NCBI RefSeq assembly: GCF_013391475.1
Contig: NZ_JACBAZ010000004.1
Location: 186,001 to 250,000, forward strand
Source: Oceaniferula marina
GTDB lineage: Bacteria; Verrucomicrobiota; Verrucomicrobiia; Verrucomicrobiales; Akkermansiaceae
Length of the DNA stretch: 64,000 nucleotides
Direction: 5' to 3'
Positions 17,615-26,617 of the stretch are shown piece after piece. Below the pieces are notes generated by a model that saw only the letters and a list, made by a program, of their open reading frames with translations, was not told the DNA's origin and made no database searches. The translations under genes were made by a program, and so were the position numbers. Within the stretch, counting starts at the first letter, position 1, and the number at the start of each line of letters is the position of its first letter.

Positions 17615-18043
17615 CCGCCTGCGGCGGAATGATGAATAAAGCATGCCAAATGTAGAATGACCAAGGTTGATATCACCAACAGGACTTTTGAGTTTTCATT
17701 ACGTATCGTGAAACTCTGTCAGATTTTGGTCGCATCCGTTGGCACGAACAGAGCCATTGCACATCAAATCCTACGCTCAGGAACATCCATTGGAACCAAC
17801 GTTGAAGAAGCCCAGGCAGCACAGAGCAAAGCTGATTTCAGCTCAAAAATGTTCATCGCTTGCAAGGAAGCCCGCGAAAGCCTTTATTGGCTTCGCATTC
17901 TCATAGCATCTGAAAGGATACCCGCATCTCAGCTTAAGCCGCTTAAATCAGAAGCGAACGAACTCCTCTCCATCCTCACAACCATTACCAAGAATTCACG
18001 TGCATAGCATTCACTATTCACTATTCTCAATTCACTATTCTCA
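17615..18043 (+). mobile_element. Four-helix-bundle cassette 2 with heptad terminal repeats
   Basis: The unit lies between truB and prfA. A GC palindrome CCGCC-TGC-GGCGG (17615-17627), 1 bp after the truB stop, is followed by degenerate 7-bp units GAATGAT, GAATAAA, GCATGCC, AAATGTA, GAATGAC (17627-17661). The right end (18009-18043) is ATTCACT, ATTCACT, ATTCTCA, ATTCACT, ATTCTCA. Its complement is made of GAATAGT-like units, so the ends are again inverted. The repeat abuts the prfA ATG. The start codon of the four-helix gene lies in the last left unit. Confidence 0.6.
17657..18007 (+). CDS. Four-helix-bundle protein (S23/IVS-type), copy 2
   Basis: The 116-residue paralogue of the 16469-16819 product has the same length and landmarks: FEFSLRIVKLC, IAHQILRSGTSIGTNVEEAQ, KMFIACKEARESLYWLRIL and LKSEANELLSILTTITKN. 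ATG 17657 lies within the left repeat of the cassette. The two copies differ throughout, and so do the repeat units at their ends (TTGAGTG type versus GAATAGT type). They look like separate arrivals or an old duplication rather than a recent one. Function unknown. Confidence 0.88.
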   Translation: MTKVDITNRTFEFSLRIVKLCQILVASVGTNRAIAHQILRSGTSIGTNVEEAQAAQSKADFSSKMFIACKEARESLYWLRILIASERIPASQLKPLKSEANELLSILTTITKNSRA

Positions 18044-19119
18044 TGGACTATTCATCCCTCATCAACAAACGTCGCGAACGCTTCGCCGAAGTCGAAGAAC
18101 TCATCGCCGACCCCAATTTGTTCTCCGACCAGAAAAAGGCCACGGAAATCATGCGCGAGCACCGACGCCTGAAGCAACTGCTCGAAATGTGGGACACCCT
18201 CGAAACAGCCAAACGTAACCTCGAGGAGAATATCGAACTCGCTAAGGAAGAGGATGCTGAAATTGCCGAGATGGCACAGATGGAAATCCCGGAACTGGAA
18301 AGCACCATCGAACAACTTTCCCAAGATGTGCAGTATGCGCTGCTCCCCCGTGATGCAGCCGAGGATCGCGACGCTCTGCTCGAAATCCGTGGTGGCGCTG
18401 GTGGAGACGAGGCCGCCATTTTTGCGGGCCAGGTCATGCGCATGTACCAACGCTACGCCGAACAGCGTGGATGGAAATACGAAGTCATCGAAGCCATGCC
18501 ATCCGAAGCCGGAGGCTTCTCCAAGTCCGTCATGAAAATCACCGGGGAAGAGGTGTTCCGCTTCTTAAAATATGAATCCGGTGTCCATCGCGTGCAGCGC
18601 GTCCCCGCCACCGAAACCCAAGGCCGCATTCACACCTCCACCTGCACCGTCGCCGTGATGCCCGAAGCCGAAGATGTCGATATCCAACTCAAAATGGAAG
18701 AACTCGAAATCAAAGCCACCCGCTCGGGAGGCCCCGGGGGGCAGCACGTCAACACCACCGACTCAGCCGTCCAGATCACCCACCTGCCAACCGGCATCTA
18801 CGTCAAGTGCCAGGATGGACGCTCGCAAACGCAGAACAAAGAAAAGGCACTCGAAATCATCCGGGCCAAACTCTTCGAGGCAAAACAACGCGAACAGGCC
18901 GAGCAATACTCCGCCCAGCGCCGCTCCCTGATCGGCTCCGGAGATCGGTCTGAAAAAATTCGCACCTACAACTTCCCTCAGAGCCGAATCACCGACCACC
19001 GGATCGGCTTCACCACACACAATATGGACGGGGTATTCGATGGCTCGCTTTTCGAACTCACCGATGCGCTACAAAAAGAAGAAATGGCGCAACGCCTCGA
19101 AGATGCAGGCATGGCCTAA
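18043..19119 (+). CDS. prfA: Peptide chain release factor 1
   Basis: RF1 recognises UAA/UAG and triggers peptide release. The 358-residue product has the catalytic GGQ in SGGPGGQHVN (about residues 227-236). The specificity-loop region contains PATETQGRIHTST, the PAT-type codon-recognition motif of RF1. The N-terminal coiled coil is intact. It starts directly at the end of a 7-bp-period repeat, so its leader is formed by the upstream cassette. Confidence 0.96.
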   Translation: MDYSSLINKRRERFAEVEELIADPNLFSDQKKATEIMREHRRLKQLLEMWDTLETAKRNLEENIELAKEEDAEIAEMAQMEIPELESTIEQLSQDVQYALLPRDAAEDRDALLEIRGGAGGDEAAIFAGQVMRMYQRYAEQRGWKYEVIEAMPSEAGGFSKSVMKITGEEVFRFLKYESGVHRVQRVPATETQGRIHTSTCTVAVMPEAEDVDIQLKMEELEIKATRSGGPGGQHVNTTDSAVQITHLPTGIYVKCQDGRSQTQNKEKALEIIRAKLFEAKQREQAEQYSAQRRSLIGSGDRSEKIRTYNFPQSRITDHRIGFTTHNMDGVFDGSLFELTDALQKEEMAQRLEDAGMA

Positions 19120-19168
19120 GCAAAAAATCGACTCAACAGACTGACGTGATCGCCTGAGATCATGTCCG

Positions 19169-19208
19169 GCAAACAAGCCCACCCGACTTCTGACGGGTGG
19201 GCTTGTTT
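19169..19208 (+). terminator. Strong bidirectional-looking terminator after prfA
   Basis: AAACAAGCCCACCCG and CGGGTGGGCTTGTTT form a near-perfect 15-bp stem around a short loop, with A-rich and T-rich ends. The rest of the gap to the next gene (19209-19425) shows no credible coding sequence. Confidence 0.85.
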
Positions 19209-19425
19209 GTGTTGATTCGCAGCCACCAAGCAAGCGGACCAACTCATCCTCAAGGCCATACACCTTCGGCCACGGCGGAGGGCAGCAGGATATGCGCAGT
19301 CTAGAGCGTTACTCGCAGAGTAAAAAAAAGCCATCTTAGATAGTTTGACATCCATGAAATCAAACGCTCGTCCGAAACAACAGGATAGGTATTGATTTTA
19401 CTCAAACTAACACCCAAACCTAACC

Positions 19426-19710
19426 ATGTTACACGAACCAGCTGCAAAAGCAGAAAAGGATAATGCTTCCGAATGGAAAGCGAAATTGGGCATTAAGCTC
19501 TTTTGGTTTTATTGCCTCACCTACTCGGCTTTTGTCGGGACCGCGGTATTTGCGACCGAATCGCTCAACAAGCCCCTGATTGCCGGAACCAACCGAGCCA
19601 TTGTCTTCGGTATCGCCCTCATTCTCTTCGCGGTCATCCTTGGACTTATTTACAATTACCTTTGCACCAAGAAGGAAGATGAAATGAACAAGAAAGGAGG
19701 CGCTGAATAA
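19426..19710 (+). CDS. DUF485-type small membrane protein
   Basis: The 94-residue protein has two membrane helices (LFWFYCLTYSAFVGTAVF and AIVFGIALILFAVILGLIY) and a charged C-terminus (CTKKEDEMNKKGG). This is the layout of DUF485 proteins, usually encoded directly before ActP-type sodium/acetate symporters. The stop overlaps the symporter start by one base (TAATG), indicating translational coupling. It is probably an accessory subunit of the transporter. Confidence 0.8.
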   Translation: MLHEPAAKAEKDNASEWKAKLGIKLFWFYCLTYSAFVGTAVFATESLNKPLIAGTNRAIVFGIALILFAVILGLIYNYLCTKKEDEMNKKGGAE

Positions 19711-21617
19711 TGAACTATATAGCCAATCCTATTGCGATTACTATTTTCCTCGCATTTGTCGGTTTTGTTCTCGGGCTATCCTTTTACTTTGCCCGCAAGG
19801 CGAAATCTGCAGAAGGTTATTTTGCAGCCGGCGGAACCGTTCACTGGTTTGTCAATGGTATCGCCTTCGCTGGTGACTACCTCTCCGCGGCATCATTCCT
19901 CGGCATTTGCGGTCTTATCTCCACAATGGGTTACGATGGATTTTTATATTCCATTGGTTATCTCGCTGGCTGGATTGTAGCCCTGTTTGTCGTGGCTGAG
20001 CCAATGAAGCGGCTCGGCAAGTATACGTTTACCGATGCCCTGGATGTCAAATTCAACTCCAAAGGGATTCAGCTCATGGCGGCCATCAGCACCCTGGCGG
20101 TTTCCGTTTTTTACCTGATTCCACAGATGGTTGGCGCCGGAGTTCTTGTAACGCCGCTACTTGGACTACCTCACTGGGCGGGGGTCATTATGGTCGGGGT
20201 GATCGTCATTGCCATTGTGGCAACAGCCGGTATGACCTCCACCACCTATGTGCAGTTCCTTAAAGGAGGTCTGTTGATTATTTTTTCAACCGTTTTGTCC
20301 GTGATGGTGCTGAACAAAGGACTCTCTACCGATGTCCGTGAAGAAACATTCGTTCCTCAAAACCTGGTTACAGCGGACGCCATTGCTGGCAAAACCGAGG
20401 GATACACATTCCTTGACAAAGTAGAGGATGAAAAATCCAAACTCACCTTTGTCCTATTGGAACAAGACGGAGTTTCCGGGTGGTGGATCCAAAAAGGTGA
20501 CGTCCTCGAAGAAGCCCAATCGAAAACCCAAACCACTGACGGAAAGATCCTCTATAACGGAGCACCTAAAGAAGATAATAAGTTCAAGCCCGTCGGCTAC
20601 GTCTCCAAACTGGTGGACGAAAATGGAAAGGAAATCAAAGAAACCGGCAGTGTCGGAATCTTTTCATATTTCGCAGCCATTGACCGCTCTGAAGTCGTTC
20701 GTTACCCCAAAAGTAAAGTGGCCAAATTTGAGCACAAAGGAAACAAAGTGTCGGTCTATTGTCCGGTCATCACCTCCGGTAAAGATCTCCTGATTCCGGG
20801 GCAGAAGTTTAAAATCAAGAAGCCTGTCGGAAAGCTCAACTTCATCTCTTTGATGTTGGCTCTATTTTGTGGAACGGCGGCATTGCCACACATCCTGATT
20901 CGCTACTACACAGTGCCCTCACAGCGCTGCGCACGCAAATCAACCATCGTGGCCATTGCCTCCATCGGATTCTTCTACATCCTCACATTGTTCATGGGCT
21001 TCGGAGCCATGACCCTTGGAGTCATGGACCTTGAAAGTGGTAACATGTCAGCTCCCCTATTGGCGAAAGCCTTTGGTATCGTTCTGTTCTCCATTATTTC
21101 GGCCATTGCCTTTGCCACCGTGTTGGGAACCGTATCCGGACTGATTGTCGCTGCGTCAGGAGCTGTCGCTCACGACTTGCTTGATCGCTACGCCAACGTC
21201 AAAATGACAGGAGATCAAAAGGTGAGGGCCGGTAAAATCACAGCGGTTGTCGTTGGCATTATCGCCATCGCCCTGGGCATCGCCTTCAAGGGCATGAACG
21301 TCGCGTTCCTCGTTGGATGGGCGTTTGCCGTAGCAGCATCTGCCAACTTGCCGTCCATCATCATGCTTCTCTTCTGGAAGAAAACCACGGCCAAAGGCAT
21401 CGCCTGGTCGATTGCAGTGGGTATGGCATCAGCCTTAGGCATCATTCTCACCTCCGAGAGTATGTTCGTTCAATACGGCATGGAGAAAACAGACGCCCTT
21501 CACACCTTAAACAACCCGGGGATCATTTCCATCCCACTTGGTTTCCTGGTTCTCGTTGTTGTTTCCTTGATGACTCAAAAAGACAACGAAGGTCTCGAGG
21601 ACGTCAACGACATCTAA
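19710..21617 (+). CDS. Sodium:solute symporter, ActP-like
   Basis: The 635-residue SSS-family permease resembles cation/acetate symporters. An N-terminal helix is followed by GYFAAGGTVHWFVNGIAFAGDYLSAASFLG, a typical ActP segment; later helices include ALPHILIRYYTVP and FAFATVLGT-like IAFATVLGTVSGLIVAASGA. Between about residues 215 and 370 a hydrophilic insert of ~150 residues, rich in Lys/Glu, interrupts the bundle; this is larger than in standard ActP. It is coupled to the DUF485 gene. Acetate or another short acid is the likely substrate, by family and neighbours. Confidence 0.85.
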   Translation: MNYIANPIAITIFLAFVGFVLGLSFYFARKAKSAEGYFAAGGTVHWFVNGIAFAGDYLSAASFLGICGLISTMGYDGFLYSIGYLAGWIVALFVVAEPMKRLGKYTFTDALDVKFNSKGIQLMAAISTLAVSVFYLIPQMVGAGVLVTPLLGLPHWAGVIMVGVIVIAIVATAGMTSTTYVQFLKGGLLIIFSTVLSVMVLNKGLSTDVREETFVPQNLVTADAIAGKTEGYTFLDKVEDEKSKLTFVLLEQDGVSGWWIQKGDVLEEAQSKTQTTDGKILYNGAPKEDNKFKPVGYVSKLVDENGKEIKETGSVGIFSYFAAIDRSEVVRYPKSKVAKFEHKGNKVSVYCPVITSGKDLLIPGQKFKIKKPVGKLNFISLMLALFCGTAALPHILIRYYTVPSQRCARKSTIVAIASIGFFYILTLFMGFGAMTLGVMDLESGNMSAPLLAKAFGIVLFSIISAIAFATVLGTVSGLIVAASGAVAHDLLDRYANVKMTGDQKVRAGKITAVVVGIIAIALGIAFKGMNVAFLVGWAFAVAASANLPSIIMLLFWKKTTAKGIAWSIAVGMASALGIILTSESMFVQYGMEKTDALHTLNNPGIISIPLGFLVLVVVSLMTQKDNEGLEDVNDI

Positions 21618-21627
21618 CCCAAAATTC

Positions 21628-21661
21628 AAGCTGACTGAGGGAAACTTCAGTCAGCTTTTTT
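21628..21661 (+). terminator. Terminator after symporter
   Basis: AGCTGACTGA(GG) and TTCAGTCAGCT pair around a GAAA-type loop, followed by six T. Confidence 0.85.
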
Positions 21662-21695
21662 ACAAGCAAACACCTAATCGACAGACAACTGAATT

Positions 21696-22925
21696 ATGAA
21701 TAAGAAAGCAAACATGATGGCCGTCATTGCGATGACATCGACATTGAGCGCACTCGCTGGCGAGGACCAGCAGGCGGAAACTCCCATGGTAGCGGAACCC
21801 ACATCATGGATCGATTCGATCAACAGCAAAGGATACGGCACATTCTCAGGGCGGGTTCAGCTCCTTAGTATGTATCGTGACTATGAAACAACCCACGGTC
21901 ATAACACGACATTGGGTGCGATGCTTGGATATGTTTCACCTACGTGGCAGGGGTTTTCCCTCGGAGCAACCTATAACTATGCAGGCACCTTGTTTGATGG
22001 AGGAAATACCAACCTCTTGGCAAACGACGATATTCATTTGTTAAATGAGGCTTGGATTGGCTATCAGGCAGGAGCACTTGGCCTTGAAGAAACATCCCTG
22101 ATTGTAGGTCGACAGATTGTAAATGGTGAAGTCTTCAGAAAAGATGACTTCCGCCAAAAAGCACGAGGCGTGGAAGCTGCGCAATTGATCGTGAAAGAGG
22201 TGGAAAACCTTACATTCTCAGCAGGTCATGCAATCAGAATGAGTAACTGGATTGCCCTGGATGATCGCTGGGATTACAACGATTTCGGTGATGTCTTTAA
22301 TACAGGTTACGACACAGACGGTATCACATGGGGAGAAGTAAGCTACACAGGGTTAAAAGACTGGAGTATCAGCCTTTATGACGGATATGCTTGGGATGTA
22401 GCCAACTTATTCGGAACACGTATTCAATATGATGTATGTGATGAAGTATCCTTGATTGGCTACTACCGTAACGAAACGAATGTCGGTGATGCCGATTCAC
22501 GTCACAGTGACGCATGGGGTCTTTCCATTCAGCAACAACTCGACAATGTAAAACTTGAGGGTGGTTACTTTGGGGTTCATGGAAATAACATGCTGTTTAA
22601 CGAAGTCACTACCGGTTTCAACCATGCTCTCGGGGCATCCATGATGATCTTCGGAAAACAATACAATGGAGGCGCCGATACAGCTTACCTGAAGGCAACA
22701 ACCAAAATGAATAATACCGTGCTCTACGGTCTTTATAACTATACGTGGCAGGATCATGAGCGGTTCCCATTTAATGCTCAAGAACTGAATGTCGTGGTGA
22801 AGCAAATCATCACCGACGACTTCGCCGTTTGTTTGAAAGCTGGAGTGGCTCACTGTGACGGTAAAAAAGGAACAGACGACCTGACAGCAACAGACACTCG
22901 CTTGTTTGTAACGTACACATTCTAG
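21696..22925 (+). CDS. Outer-membrane porin, OprD-like
   Basis: The 409-residue beta-barrel protein has a signal sequence ending near SALAGED. Repeated amphipathic strands (FSGRVQLLSMYRDYET, WQGFSLGATYNYAG, DWSISLYDGYAWDV) and the C-terminal aromatic TRLFVTYTF are typical of outer-membrane barrels. An NLTFSAGHAIRMSNW segment resembles OprD/Opr-family porins. It follows the acetate-type symporter and its terminator, suggesting uptake of the same small acids across the outer membrane. The substrate is not readable from sequence. Confidence 0.75.
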   Translation: MNKKANMMAVIAMTSTLSALAGEDQQAETPMVAEPTSWIDSINSKGYGTFSGRVQLLSMYRDYETTHGHNTTLGAMLGYVSPTWQGFSLGATYNYAGTLFDGGNTNLLANDDIHLLNEAWIGYQAGALGLEETSLIVGRQIVNGEVFRKDDFRQKARGVEAAQLIVKEVENLTFSAGHAIRMSNWIALDDRWDYNDFGDVFNTGYDTDGITWGEVSYTGLKDWSISLYDGYAWDVANLFGTRIQYDVCDEVSLIGYYRNETNVGDADSRHSDAWGLSIQQQLDNVKLEGGYFGVHGNNMLFNEVTTGFNHALGASMMIFGKQYNGGADTAYLKATTKMNNTVLYGLYNYTWQDHERFPFNAQELNVVVKQIITDDFAVCLKAGVAHCDGKKGTDDLTATDTRLFVTYTF

Positions 22926-22956
22926 ATCATAGCGAATACGCTACTTAAAAACCATC

Positions 22957-22990
22957 AACCTCGGCGGGAAACTCTCGCCGAGGTTTTTTT
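22957..22990. terminator. Bidirectional terminator between convergent genes
   Basis: AACCTCGGCG and CGCCGAGGTT pair around GGAAACTCT. T runs follow on the plus strand, and a T5 run lies a few bases beyond the stem on the minus strand. It separates the porin from the convergent sensor gene and overlaps the latter's stop codon. Confidence 0.85.
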
Positions 22991-25559
22991 ATGGCGCGGC
23001 CACTCCCAGGAAATCATAGCTAAGCTCGGTCTGGAAAACGGATATGCGTGACAGCACGGACTGAAGGTTTTCTTTTTCAATGTCCGTGAGTTTATCGAGA
23101 TCCAACTCATCGCTGTTAACGACCAGCTCGGCATTGGTTTCGATCTGATTATAGAATCGTAATTTCCAAAGGTAATCGAAAACATAGACCATTTCGCGGA
23201 AGTTGTCTTTTTGGATCACTTCCAATTCATACAGTTGGGTCAAGCGGTCAATGGTGCCGGGTTCGACAATGTGATGCTTGACTGCATAAATCCGGGCAAA
23301 TGTTTCCAGCGGGCGAATACATTCTTTTAAGTTAATCGTTTTATGACCACCTCGTTTTGCCGCACGGATTCGACCGAGCAGGTTAAGCGGGGCTTTATAC
23401 CCCAGGCAGTTCTTTGCGTAGTGGAGAAAAAACCCTTGGTTGGCTTGAGTAAGCTCTTTGATGTGCTCACGAAGTTCATGGATAAGCGATTCGTCTCCAT
23501 AGGCACAATGCACATCTAAAAACACATTGATTTCCAATATCGATTCCGGAGATGCGTTACCTATCCAATCCGTAAAATGCTGCTTCCATTCAGACAGAGA
23601 CAAACACCACTTCGGGTTGGCAGCCATGATTCCACCGGGACAGTATGGATACCCGCCTTGTTTGAGTTTTGCACAAATATCATCCGCCAGAGTTAAAAAT
23701 TGGAGCCTTGTTTGGGAAAGGAAGCGATCGGGGACATCGGCAAAAACAAGCGCGTTATCCTGATCCGAAAACATGGTCATTTCATGTCGCGCGTTACTTC
23801 CAAGTGAAAGAAAAGCAAAGGGCTGAGGCTCTCCTCCAAGTTCTTCCAAAGAAAGAACAATGAACCTCTTGATAGCGGCATCATAAGCCTCACCCACTGT
23901 TTGCCTGAGAGTCTTTGGGTGCACGCCCTGGTCACTCATGGATTTCACCACCTTCGGCATGTTTTTTAGCGACTGGAGAACCTGGGCAGAGGATTTGGAA
24001 TCCATGATTTGCTTTTTGATTTCATCCTGGTTTTCCCCTTTGCCGTGGTAAAATGCCATCAGCGTGTCTTGCGCCCCACGTGTGATTCTTCCAAATGAGA
24101 TAATATGACCATTTTTCTCAGGAAAGAAAATCCGTGAGGTTGAAATACTTACATCAACCACCTCTCCTGATTTTGTAAAAATCTGGGCCTCAAATTCCGC
24201 AGACTTGGCCGTATGCTGATAGATTTGTTGCAGGTGATGTTTTACTGGGGCGTTAATTTCGGAATTCGGATCAAGTAAATCCCATAGTGGCATGCGGGCA
24301 AGCTCACCTTCATCATAACCCGTGAGCCGACTGAGCGTGTGGTTTGAGTAAATCGTTTCCCCTTCTACTTCGAGCACATAGCCTTCATTGGAGCCTTCCA
24401 CAAGAGCCCGATAACGATCTTTAGCTTCCCTGAGCCCAATTTCCGCGTGTTTTCGATCCAGCTCTATCCTTCTACTTTGGAAAATAATGTTCCCCATCAA
24501 ACCGAGAAGGATAGCCGCGATCACGCCGTCAGCGATCAAGAGGTTTCTGGATAATTTGCTGATCTCCGCTTCAATATCATGAATATAAACGCCTGTTCCC
24601 ACGACCCAACCCCATTCAGGGACGCCAGTCACGTAAGATAGTTTAGGCTCTGCGCGGGATGCATCATCCATCCACTGCCATTGATACTCCAGATACCCCT
24701 CGTTGTTTTCTTTAACGAGGTCAACAAATTCAACAAACAGCTTTTTTCCACTTTTATCCTCAGTGTCCTTATGATTTGTTAGATCCTTGCCGACAAGTTC
24801 AGGGCGGTATGGATGCATCACCATCTTCGGGTGCATGTCGGTGATCCAAAAGTAGTCTTTTCGGTCCACCCCATAGCGCAGTTCGGCCACCTCCTTGGCA
24901 GCTTGAGTTTGCGCATCTTCTCGCGACATTTCACCCCCTTCCTCTTGCTCAATGTAGAACTCGATCACACTGCTTGCAGTTGAGGTGAGCTCTTTGATCA
25001 TTTGCTTTTTTTGATTCATCATATTGTTTCTGAAAACAGGCACAATGATGGTGAATGCTGAGGACGCAAAAAGAATCCCGGCAATAGCGGTTGGCCAGAC
25101 GATACGCCAGTAGAAACGGGCAGAGAGTTTTCGATTATTCTTAGCTTCGTGACGATAGGCCTTCCCCTTGAAATACTCTGATAACTCAGACTCACTCAAT
25201 ATTTTTTCAGGCTGATCTGGCTCGTTACTCTCGTGATACTTCTCAGTAAACGTTCCGCGCTCAAAATCTTCTTGAAGAGGGATGATGCCATCGTAGTCGT
25301 CTTTTACATGCCGTTCAAAAACCGCTTTGATTTGCTCCCGTGTGTATTTCCCTTCAAATGCCTTGTAAGCATCATCCAGCGCCTCTGCACAATGACGGTA
25401 TTTCCTGTGATTATACGGGTTAAATTTGCTGTCCCCACCCGATTGAAGAAAGAGACCGAAACTTTCGGCATCAAAATATCCATCAATCCATTTATGGATG
25501 TCCAAAGCTCGAATGCCATCAAGCTTTTCCGTCCGATCTGCATGGCTTGAGATTTTCAT
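22989..25559 (-). CDS. Cache-PAS-DUF294 membrane sensor/nucleotidyltransferase
   Basis: The 856-residue protein begins with a ~145-residue cytoplasmic region containing EF-hand-like or unknown helices. A membrane helix (IVWPTAIAGILFASSAFTIIVPVF) leads to an extracytoplasmic single-Cache domain (YGVDRKDYFWITDMHPKMVM ... GWVVGTGVYIHDIE). A second helix (IADGVIAAILLGLMGNII) and a PAS domain (YRALVEGSNEGYVLEVEG) follow. A DUF294 nucleotidyltransferase-like domain carries the GSNARHEMTMFSDQDNALVF motif, then a DUF294 C-terminal helical domain. DUF294 proteins often accompany DUF485-SSS acetate symporters. I infer that it senses a small acid and signals by nucleotidyl transfer; the target is unknown. 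Confidence 0.82.
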   Translation of the reverse strand: MKISSHADRTEKLDGIRALDIHKWIDGYFDAESFGLFLQSGGDSKFNPYNHRKYRHCAEALDDAYKAFEGKYTREQIKAVFERHVKDDYDGIIPLQEDFERGTFTEKYHESNEPDQPEKILSESELSEYFKGKAYRHEAKNNRKLSARFYWRIVWPTAIAGILFASSAFTIIVPVFRNNMMNQKKQMIKELTSTASSVIEFYIEQEEGGEMSREDAQTQAAKEVAELRYGVDRKDYFWITDMHPKMVMHPYRPELVGKDLTNHKDTEDKSGKKLFVEFVDLVKENNEGYLEYQWQWMDDASRAEPKLSYVTGVPEWGWVVGTGVYIHDIEAEISKLSRNLLIADGVIAAILLGLMGNIIFQSRRIELDRKHAEIGLREAKDRYRALVEGSNEGYVLEVEGETIYSNHTLSRLTGYDEGELARMPLWDLLDPNSEINAPVKHHLQQIYQHTAKSAEFEAQIFTKSGEVVDVSISTSRIFFPEKNGHIISFGRITRGAQDTLMAFYHGKGENQDEIKKQIMDSKSSAQVLQSLKNMPKVVKSMSDQGVHPKTLRQTVGEAYDAAIKRFIVLSLEELGGEPQPFAFLSLGSNARHEMTMFSDQDNALVFADVPDRFLSQTRLQFLTLADDICAKLKQGGYPYCPGGIMAANPKWCLSLSEWKQHFTDWIGNASPESILEINVFLDVHCAYGDESLIHELREHIKELTQANQGFFLHYAKNCLGYKAPLNLLGRIRAAKRGGHKTINLKECIRPLETFARIYAVKHHIVEPGTIDRLTQLYELEVIQKDNFREMVYVFDYLWKLRFYNQIETNAELVVNSDELDLDKLTDIEKENLQSVLSRISVFQTELSYDFLGVAAP

Positions 25560-25835
25560 TGGCTTCCATGATATAGCGCAGCTATGCGCGGTTCAATCCC
25601 ATTTCCAAAGATATCGCACCCCATGTTCGGTTCTTTTTTCACAACTCAGGAGTGCCTGATACGGGCTAAAATCAAAATGCGCGCACCATCCAGCATTTCA
25701 TGCATGAAGTCTCCCGTAAAAGTGAGATGAAGGGGTTGACAGTCTGCAGTGCCATACCTAAGCCGCGCTTGCCCCACTCCGTCCAAGCCCTCAAATAAGA
25801 CTAACAAAGTATATCACATCAACCAATCAATCAAT

Positions 25836-26456
25836 ATGTCTACAGAAGCAAGTACCCAAGGTAACCCAGCCGTTGTCGGACTGGCCGGATTCGGAATCAG
25901 CACCCTCGTATTACAATTTCACAACGTCGGCTGGTGTGGCATTGGCCCTGTATTTGCGCTGGCTATCATTTTTGGTGGTCTTGCCCAACTCATTGCCGGC
26001 TTTCAAGAGTTCAAGTGTGGCAATAATTTTGGTTACTGTGCCTTTGTCTCATACGGTGCGTTTTGGTTAACCTTCGGGACCATTTTGATATGCAATAAAC
26101 TCGGCTTTTACCAATCCAGCCACACCGACGTAGGCTGGTTTCTTATTGGCTACACCATTCTTAGCATCATCCTCTGGGTTCCGGCGATGCGCATTCATGG
26201 AATGATGGCAACCACCTTCACCCTCGTTGTCATCGGCTTCATCCTTCTCGACCTTGCTCACTTCGGCTACCCCCAACTCACCAAAGTTGCCGGTTACGAA
26301 CTGATGCTCTGTGCTCTCTGCGCTCTCTACATGATGGCCAGCGCCATTTACAATCAGGTCTTTGGCCGTGAGGTTCTTCCTCTGGGAGCGCCATGGATTA
26401 AGGACAAGCGCAACGCTCCCGACCTCTCGAGCGACAACCTTCCTGAGGCCGCTTAA
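25836..26456 (+). CDS. satP: Acetate/succinate channel, SatP/GPR1/FUN34 family
   Basis: The 206-residue six-helix membrane protein carries the family signature NPAVVGLAGFGISTLVLQ near the N-terminus (the classical NPxPLGL/YaaH box) and later FGGLAQLIAGFQEFKCGNNF. ATG 25836 is chosen because it precedes the signature by nine residues and follows a CAATCAATCAAT leader; the open frame extends further upstream. The family moves acetate and succinate with protons. With the DUF485-SSS pair, porin and sensor it forms an acetate-handling block, divergent from the sensor gene across 276 bp. Confidence 0.9.
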   Translation: MSTEASTQGNPAVVGLAGFGISTLVLQFHNVGWCGIGPVFALAIIFGGLAQLIAGFQEFKCGNNFGYCAFVSYGAFWLTFGTILICNKLGFYQSSHTDVGWFLIGYTILSIILWVPAMRIHGMMATTFTLVVIGFILLDLAHFGYPQLTKVAGYELMLCALCALYMMASAIYNQVFGREVLPLGAPWIKDKRNAPDLSSDNLPEAA

Positions 26457-26485
26457 GCTTCGGCTTCATCACCCTGTTCTGTCAG

Positions 26486-26553
26486 GCTGACCGTCGTTTT
26501 TCTCCGTCTCCATGATCAACTCATGGTAAGAGAAAAAAGGCGGTCAGCTTTTC
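26486..26553 (+). terminator. Long-stem terminator after satP
   Basis: GCTGACCG ... GTTTTTCTC pairs with GAGAAAAAA ... CGGTCAGC across an extended hairpin, followed by TTTTC. It also lies 3' of the convergent GTPase gene. Confidence 0.7.
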
Positions 26554-26617
26554 TTTTTATCATCCCCCCTAGTTACCAAGGTTCGCGGTGGGTCTGCAGC
26601 CACACTGCAGGGGCACT

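Noticed and set aside
16412-18043. CRISPR array made of short regular repeats
   Set aside because: Units are 7 bp, contiguous and degenerate with no spacers, and no cas genes are present.
25736-25764. Promoter TTGACA upstream of satP
   Set aside because: The -35 match is perfect, but no acceptable -10 lies at 16-18 bp, so I do not list it.
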